DNA from: Macrostomum hystrix
Lineage: Eukaryota; Platyhelminthes; Macrostomidae
Direction: 5' to 3'
Length of the DNA stretch: 64,000 nt
Assembly (NCBI GenBank): GCA_950097015.1
Contig: CATNEN010000005.1
Coordinates: forward strand, 3,525,501-3,589,500
Below, one piece after another: positions 9,496 through 21,199 of the stretch. Numbering within the stretch: the stretch's first letter is position 1; each line of letters begins with the position of its first letter. A program made the translations under genes and the position numbers. The notes under the pieces are model-generated. The model was given only the letters and a program-made list of their open reading frames with translations, was not told the DNA's origin and ran no database searches.

Positions 9496-12365
9496 CTATA
9501 ACAGCCTTACATCTGTATTGTTTAAACCTGGTGCATCCGTAGTTGAAAGCTGCTGCAATGGCACCGGCACCTCCTCGGACATCGCTGCTTTCAACACCTG
9601 TACGGGAGGCCCTTGTGTTGAGGTCATCTGCGGGGGTGCAGAGTGGCATTGAGTGAGTTAACGTGTTTGCCTCTCACACCAACTGAGGTCCCTGAGCTCG
9701 ATTCCGCGGTGAGACCACATTCATTTAGGGCGCAGCCGCGCAAAGAAGGCTTTGAGGGCTTGTGGTGCAATTTACGCCCTTGAGGGCCAGCCTCCAAGGC
9801 ACAGTGAAAGTGTACACTGCCTGACGATGAGAAAGTCAGGGCAGATGTACACACTTGGTGAGTGTGTGCCTGCGTACAGTATCTGTGTGCCTGTTTGATC
9901 AGGAGTAAGCGGAATGGGCAAAATTGCCTTCTCGCTGGCTGCGGGTCTAGTGACACCAAATGATGTGCCATTGCCCGCAGCCCTCCTGCAAATATTTTTA
10001 TATTGTTATGAGGTCATCTGCAGTCTATGTACCATGAGTAACGATCGAAACTTAAAATAATAAAACGCTTTGTTTGCAAAGCAAGACTTGCAAAAGTTAC
10101 CTTTCTTCGGTAAATGAAAGTGACGGCTGATATGACAAAAACATTCGCAAACATTAGACCCACGGCCAAGAGGACGAACATCAGAAGATCTTGATTGCGG
10201 TCTATAAATAATCAGGTAATGTTATGAAGTTCAATTCAATAATAAGCTGGTCCTCGATCACTAAACGCATACTCACCGCAATCAGATTTAATACTTGTGC
10301 AAAGGGTTTTCACAGTCACATTTGAGAGCCATGTAACATTCGCTTGAGCAGCAGTGCATTCTAACTTAAGTTGAGCTTCCTTGTTTCCACTGCAGCAGTT
10401 AAGGCACCTCCAATGTGATGTCAGGGACTCACTGAAATCACTGCTCAAGCTTTTATTCGCTGCATCACTGGATGACACATTTAAGTTGTTTCCCATGTTG
10501 TCAAACGCTACGCACTGATGCTCTGATTTCGGATCTGAGGTGGAAGACGTGAAGCTGAATGTCACGTGACCAAATGACTCGGCGCTGCAGCTTGACAGCT
10601 TGTCAACCGCGATTCTCAAATTTTTTGGCGGATCTGTTACGTAACGAACGCGATAAATGCGTTTTATGCAAAAATAAAACTAGGCCTAGTTGAACTAGCT
10701 ATGGATAACTCACACAAAACCCGCAGTCTTCGAGTACTGGATGCTTCAAGACCAGTTCCACCTGAACTGCAGGTGTAGCTCCCCCCATGGTGCAACTCCA
10801 GCTGATGAATTGTGTAAGTTCGGTTTCCACTGTCCAACGTCACATTGAAAGTTGAATGGGTGAGTCTGATTGGCTCTGAGAGAACAACTGGGCAGAGTAC
10901 ATGGCATTGCACGGTCACACTGGAGCCAAGCTCTGCTGCGTTGTTGAATGCGCTCGCTGGATGAAACAGGGCTGCAATTTTGGGGACGGCTTAGTAACGG
11001 ATTTTCTAATTTTAGATATAGGTATGAAATTTTATTCGCTGTATTGTTGTACCTACTTTCCAAAGTAATACTCCGATTAATCCACATGTCGACAAAGCTC
11101 AGGCACTGGCGCACAAATTGAGTTTCGTTTGCAACATTTCTTCTTAAAATAATTATTCTCACCTATAAAATGTACATGAGTAGAATTTTGTCTTGACAGG
11201 TCAAATGGCTGTTGACGAGCAGTCAATATAAATATTTTCTGGAAATTTTCGTTATGCTGCAAAAAGAGTCGTGATTAGACTGATCACAAAAAACTTGCTC
11301 AACTTCATGTTTAAGCTTTTACCCACTAGTAGGGGACTATATTAATAGTCCAGACTTTTACGTAAAGGTCGACAGCTCGAATCTCGGTCCAGGGGAGGCA
11401 GTTAGACTTCTTGCTCAAGCAAGACACGAAATTCATTAGTCAGTTGTAAAACGGGTGCCAGATTCAGCTGGGGTAGAAATTGGGTGGGTTTGAAGGCTTC
11501 CACAGTCCACGGACTGAACGAATTTACTGTGGCTTTTCCACTGGCTGCATTATCCGCATCAGAATTATGAGTGTAAATACAAAATACTTAGTAATTTTTT
11601 AGAAAGAATAGTATTTTCGTTCTGTCAAACTTTTATGATTACCTTATGTCTAGCGCAGTTCACAGTCAAGATTTTCCCAGAAGATACGCTGGTTGGCGTC
11701 CTTCCGCACAGCCTCCAGGTTCCGTTTTCCGCCCCCTGAAAGACGGAGCTGATGTTTCTCAAGTCGCAGTGGTTCGAGCCGAAGTCCAGGTCTTCCGGCG
11801 ACGTCCACACCTCAATGTCTGCTGCTCGAGCGGTCAAATTGTCTCCGTAGGTCGTAAGTTCATATTGACTCAAAGCTTTTAAGTTGAGAAAAAATATCTG
11901 TATTAAAAAAGCAACTTGGGCGTTTTATATGGCAGGATAAAATCACAGGGAAGAGAAGTGCTCACTTCTCCCTCTGATGGACACAGAGCTGATGCTCTCC
12001 TGCTGTCTCAGTTTTATCACAAACCAGTGGAATCCGGCATCAGCGCTTTGCAGACCTTCCTTGGAGTGAAGAAATGGCCAGTTGCCAACTTCATCAGCTG
12101 AGCGACTCCAGAAGCAAGTGCTCGGTGCAGGTTGATCCAAGCTGGATGACTGCCATGATGCTTCAATGGTGCTCTTTCTGATTGGAAGCATACCACCTGT
12201 TTGAAGCAATTGGGTTAACAAACAATGGAAAGCATTATAGATACATAAATCCAAATTTGGAAAACCTGACCGTGCCAGCTCACATCTGTCTGAGTCCCCT
12301 CGACTCAGAAGAATGGCGAATCCAAGAAAAGCCAGGGTGACACGCAACACAGCCAGATGGTCCAT
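9496..12365 (-). CDS. Receptor E: galactose-binding-like + Ig + transmembrane protein
   Basis: Eight minus-strand exons join in frame: 12365-12284, 12196-11966, 11875-11643, 11162-11057, 10971-10714, 10633-10277, 10201-10101, 9627-9496 (499 residues; same phases 1,1,0,1,1,1,0 as gene A). The signal peptide is MDHLAVLRVTLAFLGFAILL. The first domain has HWFVIKLRQQESISSVSIRG, ADIEVWTSPEDLDFG, WRLCGRTP and VRIIILRRNVA. The Ig domain has SSVTVQCHV and GSYTCSS. Exon 6 is longer than in A (118 codons) with CLNCCS. The helix (LLMFVLLAVGLMFANVFVIS) ends at RRK. The tail (43 residues, ends TDVRLL) lacks the Tyr motif. A SINE sits immediately upstream of the tail exon and its target duplication repeats the acceptor. 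Appears intact; diverged from A, C and D. Confidence 0.75.
9632..10008 (+). mobile_element. tRNA-derived SINE (family 1) at the last acceptor of gene E
   Basis: The head has a tRNA-like A box (tgagttaacg) and B box (gagctcgattcc), followed by a body with cctgacgatgagaaagtcag and a 3' part ending ccctcctgcaaatatttttat. It is bounded by a 13-bp target-site duplication, tgaggtcatctgc, at 9619-9631 and 10009-10021. Relatives lie at 13322, 20880, 36460 and 63840. It is inserted antisense to gene E. Confidence 0.85.
11310..11540 (+). repeat. SINE-like repeat (family 3) in intron 3 of gene E
   Basis: Contains agctcgaatctcggtcc (B-box-like), ttcttgctcaagcaagacac, cagctggggtagaaattg and cagtccacggactgaac, matching the repeat at 1510-1810. 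Confidence 0.55.
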
Positions 12366-13321
12366 GATTTCTATTCAGTTGCACAAGGCTTTCTCGGTGA
12401 AAACTTTTATAATTCTAGTTTAACTTGTATACACATATTTCTAAATTTGCGTTTCACGTGTCAATTAGGAAATTGTTTGCATGCAGCATTGATTTTACAA
12501 CTCATTTTAGATTTGCTAGATATTTCTGTCGTCAAGATGACTTGCATTTTCCAAAGGCGACAATATGCCATTGACAAGCTAAATTTAGGACGAAACACCA
12601 CAAATGCTTTTCAAAGGCCGCTACATATGCAAATCAAACGTGCATTTTCTGTAAAGAGTTAGAAAGTTTGACTCGACAAGAAGATAAAATAAAATCAGGT
12701 TTGAGTAGGATCCAGGATGTGCTACTTGTTTCGCATCCAGAATATTCTAATAGTGGCCTGTGGGAGGGACAACAGCAATATTCAAATCTGGTGCCGTTCA
12801 GCACCATCGTCGCCAGTCAATTAAGGGCCGTGGTTCTCGCACAGCCTGCTCAGAAGCCCTCTCAAGCTCAATTGCAGTTTCTGTTTCTCCCGTCTCCGCT
12901 TCCTCCAGGGCCAGATATAGCAGGGCAGCTGTGTCCCTTTTACCAGTCCGCCAGCGAAAAGGCGGAACGTTCAGTTTACCTGCCACTGCCCAGTCTCTCC
13001 GAGGCACGGCTAGATCATCTTGGGCCAACGGGCTCTCCGAATTTTGCAGGCCCGACAGCATCCAGCTTCGTGCGCGCACTGGAGGTGGCGAGACCGATGT
13101 GTCCCCTGAGCAATATCACCTCCTCACTGGAGGTCGTCTGGTTGCTCGGAGCTAGAGGAACAGGTTCGTGGTCCTGCTGATGCACCCTGCCGCTAAGTCA
13201 AGTACTCGAAAGTGAAGACGTTTCGTTCATCAGCATGTAAATTTCTGTAACTTTTTTCAGAAATGCGAACATGTTGTGAACACAGATCGGCCTTTTTAGA
13301 TCGATGACCATGAACTTCCTC
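12366..13321. other. Upstream region of gene E with a GC-rich patch
   Basis: Bases 12366-12660 are shared in part with the region upstream of F. A patch at about 12790-13170 is GC-richer and open on both strands (over 90 codons each), but I recognise no motif and its splice context is not convincing, so I do not call a gene. The short block gggacaacagcaatattcaa (12773) recurs at about 25334 beside pseudogene B. Confidence 0.4.
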
Positions 13322-13600
13322 CTAGGGAGGAAGAGTGGCACGACGGTCCAACGCATTTGCTTCTCACAACAAGGTCCCTGGGTTCGATTCCACTGAGGAC
13401 ACAGCCTCAGGCAGAATGTATACCGCATGACGATGAGAAAGTCAGGGCAGATGTGAGAATGTGAGACTGTGCGCCTGCATAAAGTATTTGTGTGTGCTCA
13501 GGAGTCATCGAGATGGTAGAACAGCCTCCTCAATGGCTTCGGGTCTTCTGCCACCAATTGATGAGCCAGTGCCCACAGCCCACCTGAATATATTAGTATT
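13322..13600 (+). mobile_element. tRNA-derived SINE (family 1)
   Basis: Head gagtggcacgacggtccaac, B box gggttcgattcc, then tgacgatgagaaagtcaggg and a 3' end gtgcccacagcccacctg. Followed by the shared block gcgaagcgcagatcagataa (about 13620), which also follows the copies at 20880 and 36460. Confidence 0.8.
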
Positions 13601-14559
13601 TTTACAATATTGTGATGGCGAAGCGCAGATCAGATAAATACTTCATGCTGTGAATGTTGCATTCGACTTGGTGGAGACCAAATCCTTGGACTAATAATTT
13701 ATAGGTGAAATGCAGCTAAAGCTGAAATCTCTAAAATTTTACTTTCTGTGGTCGCTTGAATGTTTTTGATTTATTTGTGGTTACTACTCGTATTGTTTAA
13801 ACGATTCGTTTAACGCTGTTGCAAAGGGCGATGCAATTCTATTGAGTAAATAAAGATAGACCAAAACTGTTTCTTTTTCACAGTCTGAGGGCCTTGCCTC
13901 ATCCGCACACCCCATGGATCGTTTACTCGAGTGTGTATAGATACACCATAGGTCATGGGAATGCCAGAAAATTTCTTGAACTTTGGTGGCATTGTTGATG
14001 CTGACACTTATAACCGACGAGTATCTCTTGTCATTCAATCAGGTGTTCGGTCAATTTTTGGCGTCAAGGGCAAATCTATATGACAATGTAAATATTCCTG
14101 AACACGTCTTTTAGATTCTCTTCATCTTTTGTATGAGAACTGTACTGATACATTGCTTAAAAATTTCTTCGACATTGAATATCGTCAGTAAAGTTTTTCT
14201 CTTTATCAATTAGTTTAGCACAAGTTGTCTTGCTAGTGATTTGAACTTTATTGCAGTTCCATTTTTCCTGCGCTGGCTTGCATTTTGATTAGATGTTTGA
14301 GTCAGCTTGCGGAAACCATTTAACTTGTATCAGTTATATGCCGCACGTTAGAAGGTTTTTAAAAAAGAGTTGCTAATTCTTCTTACCCACTCCGATTACC
14401 CTGCAACAAAGAAGTAGTGCTGATTCTTGGTTTAAACTTTTCGAGTCGTCAAGATGATCCTGTCGTCCCTTTTCGTTCTTCTCGCTGTATTTCCATCAGA
14501 TGCAACCGTATATCTGTGTTTCAAGAAATGCACCATTGTTATAACTTCATAAAGAAGGC

Positions 14560-14905
14560 AAGCAGCGAACGACGGAGACCATCGATGACGACGAACTTGA
14601 TGAAAATTATGAGCCTCCAAGGAAGTCACCGTGTGCCAGCAAAAATGTTCAGTCCGCCGGTGCTCTATCAGGCGGCCGTCCAAGTGATACCCAGCTGCTG
14701 AAAGAGATGCAGAAAGAAAAAGCTCGGCCTTCATTGGATCTCAATCACCGTTATCTGCTGGAACACCGCTAGCAAGGGATTCTGCGGTGCCTACGACCCA
14801 GTTAATTCTACTCGAGATGCACATGCAAACAAGAATTATGAGTCAGATGTCTCAAAAGCTAGACGATGTAATCGAAATATACACCAACTATTAGACACCA
14901 CGAGA
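14560..14905 (+). pseudogene. Unidentified coding remnant with one frameshift
   Basis: One frame is open for about 65 codons (TETIDDDELDENYEPPRKSP ... TQLLKEMQKEK). A second frame takes over near 14720 and runs about 55 codons to a TAG (SQSPLSAGTPLARDSAVPTT, then QLILLEMHMQTRIMSQMSQK, LDDVIEIYTNY). An acidic linker followed by a Met/Gln-rich helix looks like one protein interrupted by a frameshift. A possible signal-peptide-like start at 14453 (MILSSLFVLLAVFPSDA) precedes it but is not clearly linked. I do not recognise the family; a domesticated or transposon-derived DNA-binding protein is possible. Confidence 0.35.
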
Positions 14906-14909
14906 AAAC

Positions 14910-15750
14910 GAGAATCGCGAGGACCGGGTAATTTACGACTTCTCTGGTCAACATTTTCGTCTCTCAGAACTTTCGATAGTTCGGACAGTATTTGCTTGGC
15001 CACTAGTTCGTCACTAATTATTTAGTCACAAACAAAGATCAGCGGTTGTCTAATTGGACACTGCATTACTTCAAGTAGAATGGTAAATACATCTAAGATG
15101 ATAATTATAATCTAATTGCTGTTTACAAGATATTTAGTGTAATCCTCATGCTATTTATCTGTCATTGACATGCAATTAAATTGCTAGAAAATATCTTGCC
15201 CAAATTGCAACAAAGTTGTCATTTAGATTAGGCTTCTTGCACTTTAAACAACAACTCACTGGTAATTGGAGTGCAAGAATTGCGAAATTATCGCGTCTCC
15301 AATGACAACTTCTGGTAATTCTGCGCAGTTTTGTTCTTCGAGACGTTCTCGGCTTGTCTTACATATTTATAGGCTGTTCGTGCCTATTTAAATGGATATT
15401 CGAAGCCAAAGTCAAACATCTTCACACAAACCAGTCGTGACTTCCTGTATGCTGGCAAAGAAGACCTTAATTCAAGACACAACAGCTCTGAACTGTGCTC
15501 TGGTTTCAGCTAAACTCATTGCATGTAAGTGTGTGGCTGACAGCGACAGCTTTGACAGCTTTGTCATTCCAAAGAACAATGATTTAGTTAGACTAGTCAA
15601 GCAGTGATGATTCAATGTAGATTTTTAATGAAGGAATTAAAATAACTAGATAAACTTCTTTGCGTACATTTCAACGAGAATTCATTTCACTTGTTAGCGT
15701 TTTCTTTTAGAAAACAAGATCCTGCTTGGACGCGGAACAACAACTGAGGC
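14910..15750. other. Upstream region of receptor C, conserved with D
   Basis: From about 15030 the sequence matches 31040-31775 upstream of gene D with few changes. It includes ggagtgcaagaattgcg, a TATA-like tacatatttatagg (15360) and a 71-codon open stretch beginning at 15392 that is kept in both copies. I cannot tell whether that stretch is translated; it may be transcript leader. Just before the ATG is tttcttttag (15702-15711). Confidence 0.45.
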
Positions 15751-18605
15751 ATGGCTGCAGCCCAGGAATGCATTTTGCTGGCCCTCCTAGCTGGACTGTG
15801 TGCGGCTGACAGCAGTCAATGTGAGTTGCAGTCCATGGACATTCTTGTCCGATTGAGCACCAGTCCGTAGGTTGTCTCCCCTAACATGATTCTAAACTTA
15901 TTTTCGTTTCAGGCACTCTCAACATCACCAAAGATTCCATCGCTGACTCGTGGCAGTCGTCCAGCTTTATTGATCACCATAAAGTTGCGCTGTGCTTTAA
16001 AAACCAGTCCACAGAGACACATTCCCAGCATTTCTACAGATTCTTCCACTCGAAAGTCAGTAAGAATGACTCAGATGCAGGCTATCACTGGTTTGTGATC
16101 AAACTGAAGAGGCCTGAGCTGATCAGCTCTGTGGGTATCAGGGCCAGGTCAGGTGAGCGATTCAGTTAATTTACAATCAAGAGCTACTGAATACCTGCTC
16201 CTAGCGACTCTCTTCAAGCTCTTGTTTGCAGCTCAAAAGTAGAAAATAATTGACATTGCAGAAGCAGATAAAGTTCCCATCGCTAAATTAAACCCCAGAG
16301 CAGCAGACATTGAGATCTGGACTTCTCAAACAGACGTGGATTTTGGACATGAGCACTGCGACTCAAAGAACATCAGCTCTACTTTCATTAGAGGAGAGAG
16401 CTCAGGTATCTGGAAGCTGTGCGGCAGGACGCCCTCAAATGTTTCTGCAGGACAAGAATTGAGCATTCCCTGCGTCAGGCAACAGGTGAGGCCATCAGGT
16501 GACTGATGGTTCATAATTCATGAGCAACCTTGCAGGTTTAATTAGGCGAGTATAATGCAAGCCAATATTCTGTATCAGCAATGCAGCTTAGGGTTTCTCT
16601 GGAGAAATATCCACATATATTTTATTTTAGTAGATTTGCAAACAAAATGACTAAAGATCGAGGCATAAACAGCAAGCAAAAACACAAATGTTGACTGTAA
16701 TTTAGCATGGAGAATGTGGGTCACATGCTTTAGGGACAAATTTCTGTAACCACAAAAAGAGACACATTTTATTCCGCTTCTATTTCACCTAATTTAACAG
16801 TGCTGACATAACCAGAAACTGTATGCGGTTTTCAGGTCCGAATGATTCTGCTGAGAAAATACGTCGCAAACGTTGCTGATGCAGAAAACCAGTGCATGAA
16901 CTTTATTGGTATGTGGATTCATAAATTTGAAATACAAGGTGAGTTTGCCAAACGGCTTTTGTTACTACAACAGTACATCCACCGATACTATATCTCTTAT
17001 CCACCTATATTAAATCCCTACGTATTCTAATGCTCGAAAATGAACATAATTGCTGCCAAGGCAGGATGCTTATAGAATAATCTTTTAAATAATTACTCCC
17101 CAAAAGCAACAGACCAATAATTTAAACTATTTCTTGTTCAATTCTGTCGAGCAAAGAAACTGTGCAAACTGATGTCATCGTCACGGTATGGAGAGAACGC
17201 CTTCTTCTTGTTGGATTTTCTGTTTTAAGTTACATTAGAAGTAGTAAGCTATAGTCTACCTCGCTAACCAAACCCCAGCTAGCACATAGGTAGCATTTTT
17301 GTGTTGAAATTGTGTTGAAATGTGTTGAAATTTGTGCTGAGAATTTTGTAAATCTTGGATAGCAGTTACTAAAAAAACTAAAAATAACAACAGCAAATCT
17401 ATTTTGCGAATCTCTCCGGATAAAAATATAGAAAACATTGAGTCAATCGTTTCTTAAAACGTTTAGCTACAATTGAGCCATCCGATGAAGTTGTGAGAAA
17501 CTCAAACGTCACAGTGAGCTGTCGGGTCCAGGTGTGCCACGAAGCACCTGTCGATCTGCCACCTGTTATTCTGACTCTCGCAAAGTCCAACGGAGATGAA
17601 AACACGATTAGCACCTTTCGCACTTCTGGCAACTCGAGTGCCAGCAGCGTGTCAGAATCCATTCAAAATGTGAACGAAAGTCACGCTGGTAACTACTCAT
17701 GCAGAGTGGATGACGAGGTCCTCAGCTCCCGACTGCTCAAAGTCTACTGTGAGTATACAATGAAGCCCGCAAAAGTGCCATTTCACAAGAGCACACAGCA
17801 ATGTCTGCAGTCTCACAAACTCAACAATACCTGTTCTCAGATCCGCCAAGCAACCTGAGCATCTACCGATCAAATGACACCTGTGCCACTGAGCCATCAT
17901 ATTGGAATTTCATCTTCGAGTCAACGCAGTCAGATCCACGTCCTCTGCACAAATGCTTTCTCAGAGACCACCAAGACAAAATAGCCACAGTAACAATGGC
18001 ATTGAGTGTCACGGAATTGGATGGCAAATTCAGGTCGATTTGGAAATGCGAAAACTGTCTGACTGTGAATGTGACTTGCACAGCACATTGGAATGATGAT
18101 AAACTGTCATGGACCTACAGCACCACAGCGAGTCATTCTTGTCCTTTGACAACGGACTCTACCATTCCGACTGAGGCAGCTGAAGTTGGCTCCAAGAGCA
18201 CGGATAAATATTCTCATGCTGAAACCATTACAATTGCAGAGAGGCAGTCAAGCACTTCCCCAGCAACACCAGTTACCGCAGAACCAGCTGTTAAGAGCTC
18301 TTTTAAACCGGTGCTGTTGGCGATCGCAGTTGGACTCGTTGTTATCGATACTTGGCTCGCAGTCATACTCAGCAAGGTAAATATAATGTTGAGGAATTGA
18401 AATATCAAAAGTGAAACAATCCGTCATTGCTCCAACTGTCTGTTCTATGCAGCGATTCGCCTCGAGATCTCGCGACAGGTCACAGGAGGCAGGGATGGCT
18501 TCGCCACTGGAACGGCTCAGAGAGACGACAACTAATTTGAGTCATGTTCGTGTAGCAGATGGGGCCTTTAACAATGGGAATAATGTGGGACTACCGATTG
18601 AGTAG
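15751..18605 (+). CDS. Receptor C: galactose-binding-like + Ig + stalk + transmembrane protein
   Basis: Seven exons join in frame: 15751-15820, 15913-16152, 16262-16485, 16836-16938, 17467-17748, 17841-18376, 18453-18605 (535 residues). The N-terminal half is nearly that of gene A: signal peptide, HWFVIKLKRPELISSVGIRA, ADIEIWTS, WKLCGRTP, VRMILLRKYVA, then an Ig domain (VTVSCRVQVC ... AGNYSC). Unlike A, E and F, the membrane-proximal domain, a Ser/Thr-rich stalk of about 60 residues (DKYSHAETITIAERQSSTSP) and the helix (PVLLAIAVGLVVIDTWLAVI) are on one exon. The 51-codon tail is Arg/Ser-rich, then ends NNVGLPIE without a Tyr motif. AATAAA lies 250 bases downstream. It is paired with D, 16 kb away in the same orientation. 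Receptor role is inferred. Confidence 0.8.
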
Positions 18606-18851
18606 TGATCAGTTACATGAGCAATGATTACATTCTGTTGCTATGCTGTTCCACTAAAATGGCTCGCCACACTAGACCCACTTTGTGTCTGTAATCTGTC
18701 CTCCTGTATCAATTGAGTAGCGTGAGCCCTGAGCGGATTGTCTGGCGTCATTTTCACAGTAAACAGTAAATTTGTAATACTAGTACAGCCCAGTTTCAAT
18801 AGCGAATTTCACTTTCACTTTTAATTTTTCTATTTCAATTTAGTGAGTTTC

Positions 18852-18857
18852 AATAAA
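18852..18857 (+). terminator. Poly(A) signal of gene C
   Basis: AATAAA about 250 bases after the stop codon, conserved after gene D. Confidence 0.5.
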
Positions 18858-18934
18858 TTGTGTTTTACCAGTGAGCCTGTGCATCGACTTTTCCCACTAA
18901 TTTAAGGACATTCTACGTGCAAAGATTAAGACAG

Positions 18935-19230
18935 AAATGCTGGGTAATGAAACAGCGCAAAAAGCGTCGGATTCTAGAAAGATCGGGCGTGACTTGTTTA
19001 CATGTTTCCAAGAACCTTCGTCACCCTTCTTTCTGGAACTTTCTTTGGCGCGTATGAATAAACGAGCCCTTCCCCTTATTGGCCAAGAGTGAACTTTCCG
19101 CGCGACTCACGCACTCGACTCACGTGGCTAAAATCTCCGTGTTCCGTGTTAATTCATTTTCACAGCAGAACAATAACCTCGAAATGCCACAATATTAGCG
19201 CTCTAATACAGTCGATTCAATCGGGTCTGG
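18935..19230. promoter_or_regulatory. Promoter-like block with heat-shock-element pattern
   Basis: TTCTGGAACTTTC at 19031-19043 fits three alternating nTTCn/nGAAn units, and GAACCTTC lies 15 bases upstream. Downstream are an AT-rich gtatgaataaa (about 19051) and an inverted CCAAT (attggccaa). The block is repeated at about 34690-34940 and in both cases sits just before the 29-bp minisatellite. Only the motifs are seen; activity is inferred. Confidence 0.35.
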
Positions 19231-19235
19231 TAATG

Positions 19236-20345
19236 TTGATACAGTTATGGGAAGATGGGAATTGAGCCTGAGGATTTGGGAAGATCGGAATTGATCCTGT
19301 GTATACGGGAAGATGGGAAGTGGACTTAAGGATTTAGGAAGATGGAAATCAAACCTGAGGATATGGGAAGATGGAAATCAAACCTGAGGATATGGGAAGA
19401 TGGAAATCAAACCTGAGGATCTGGGAAGATGGAAATCAAACCTGAGGATCTGGGAAGATGGAAATCAAACCTGAGGATCTGGGAAGATGGAAATCAAACC
19501 TGAGGATCTGGGAAGATGGAAATCAAACATGAGGATTTGAGAAGATGGAAATCAAACATGAGGATATGGGAAGATGGAAATTAAACCTGAGGATATGGGA
19601 AGATGGGAATCAAACCTGAAGATCTGGGAAGATGGAAATCAAACATGAGGATCTGGCAAGATGGAAATTAAACCTGAGGATATGGGACGATGGGAATCAA
19701 ACCTGAGGATCTGGGACAATGGGAATCAAACCTGAGGATCTGGGAAGATGGAAATCAAACATGAGGATTTGAGAAGATGGAAATCAAACATGAGGATTTG
19801 AGAAGTTGGAAATCAAACATGAGGATTTGAGAAGATGGAAATCAAACCTGAGGATCTGGGAAGATGGAAATCAAACCTGAGGATCTGGGACGATGGGAAT
19901 CAAACCTGAAGATCTGGGAAGATGGAAATCAAACATGAGGATCTGGCAAGATGGAAATTAAACCTGAGGATATGGGACGATGGGAATCAAACCTGAGGAT
20001 CTGGGACGATGGGAATCAAACCTGAGGATCTGGGAAGATGGAAATCAAATATGAGGATTTGAGAAGATGGAAATCAAACATGAGGATTTGAGAAGTTGGA
20101 AATCAAACCTGAGGATTTGAGAAGATGGAAATCAAACATGAGGATTTGAGAAGTTGGAAATCAAATATGAGGATTTGAGAAGATGGAAATCAAACATGAG
20201 GATTTGAGAAGTTGGAAATCAAACCTGAGGATTTGAGAAGATGGAAATCAAACCTGAGGATCTGGGACGATGGAAATCAAACATGAGGATTTGAGAAGAT
20301 AGAAATTGAAACTGAGGATCTAGGAGGATGAGAATCGAACCTGGG
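19236..20345 (+). repeat. 29-bp minisatellite downstream of gene C
   Basis: About 38 copies of a 29-bp unit that begins gaagatggaaatcaaacctg and ends aggatctgg. Variants (catgaggatttga, gggacgatggg) occur in runs, which suggests block duplication. It ends where pseudogene H1 begins. The second array is at 34995-35925. Confidence 0.95.
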
Positions 20346-20382
20346 CAGTGTCCTAGCTGAAGACCCAGTCAGCCTGTGATTT

Positions 20383-20730
20383 TCACACCTCAATGTCGGC
20401 TGCTCGAGCGGCCAAATCGTCTCGGAATTTTCTGCTGTCATCTGTACAAAAGGCTTTCACAATTTTCAAAATATTCACAATTAAGGCAGAATAAGTGCTC
20501 ACTTCTCGCCGTGATGGACACAGAGCTGATGCTCTCCTGCTGTCTCAGTTTGATCACAAGCCAGTGGAATCCGGCATCAGCGCTTTGGGTGCTGAATTAG
20601 TGAAGAAATTGCGAGGTGCCAACATGATTAGCTGAGCCACTCTAGAGGCAAGCACGATACGTTGAATGATACATATAGCTAGACGACTGCCACGATGCTT
20701 CGATGCTGCTCTTGCGTATGAAAATATTAC
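20383..20730 (-). pseudogene. Receptor pseudogene H1 (exons 2 and part of 3)
   Basis: On the minus strand, 20730-20503 matches exon 2 of genes E/F (IRKSSIEASWQSSS ... HWLVIKLRQQESISSVSI type) with intact acceptor (taacag) and donor. It has an in-frame stop at TGCCTCTAG and is frame-damaged in the middle. About 20425-20383 matches the start of exon 3 (AARAADIEV) and is then cut by the minisatellite. Exon 1 and exons 4-8 are absent. The same fragment is at 36000-36312. Confidence 0.75.
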
Positions 20731-20879
20731 CTGTTAGAAACAATTTGCTCTAAAGAGTATTGATTGAATTTTGAAACAAGTGCTTGCAGAGGCTAGCAGA
20801 AGATGCCCGCTTTTAAGAAATGTGAACATTTCGTAAACACAAATCGTTCTTTCAGACCGATGTCCATAAACTTCCTCCT

Positions 20880-21180
20880 AAGGAGGGAGAGTGCCAGAGC
20901 GGTCTAACCACGTTTGCCTCTCGCAACAAGGTCCCTGAGTTCGATTCCACTGAGGACGCAGCCTCAGGCGGAGTGTACAGTGCCTGACGATGAGAAAGTC
21001 AGGGCAGATGTGTGAGTGTCTGCCTTCATGAAGTATTTGTATGAGTGTTTGCTCAGGAGTGTGTGCTCAGGAGTGTGTGCTCAGGAGTTAGCGGAATGGT
21101 AGAACTGCCTCCTCAATGGCTGCGCGTCTACTGTCACCAATGGATGTGCCAGTGTCCACAGCCGTCCAAAAATAATTAGT
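20880..21180 (+). mobile_element. tRNA-derived SINE (family 1)
   Basis: Head gagtgccagagcggtctaac, B box gagttcgattcc, body tgacgatgagaaagtcaggg, three copies of tgtgctcaggag, and a 3' end cagtgtccacagccgtcc. Confidence 0.85.
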
Positions 21181-21199
21181 ATTGTTGCTACCCTGCAGC

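Noticed and set aside
12668-13180. 170-codon frame in a GC-rich patch, also open on the minus strand
   Set aside because: No motif, no good splice context, low-complexity Ser/Arg/Ala content; left as unexplained sequence.
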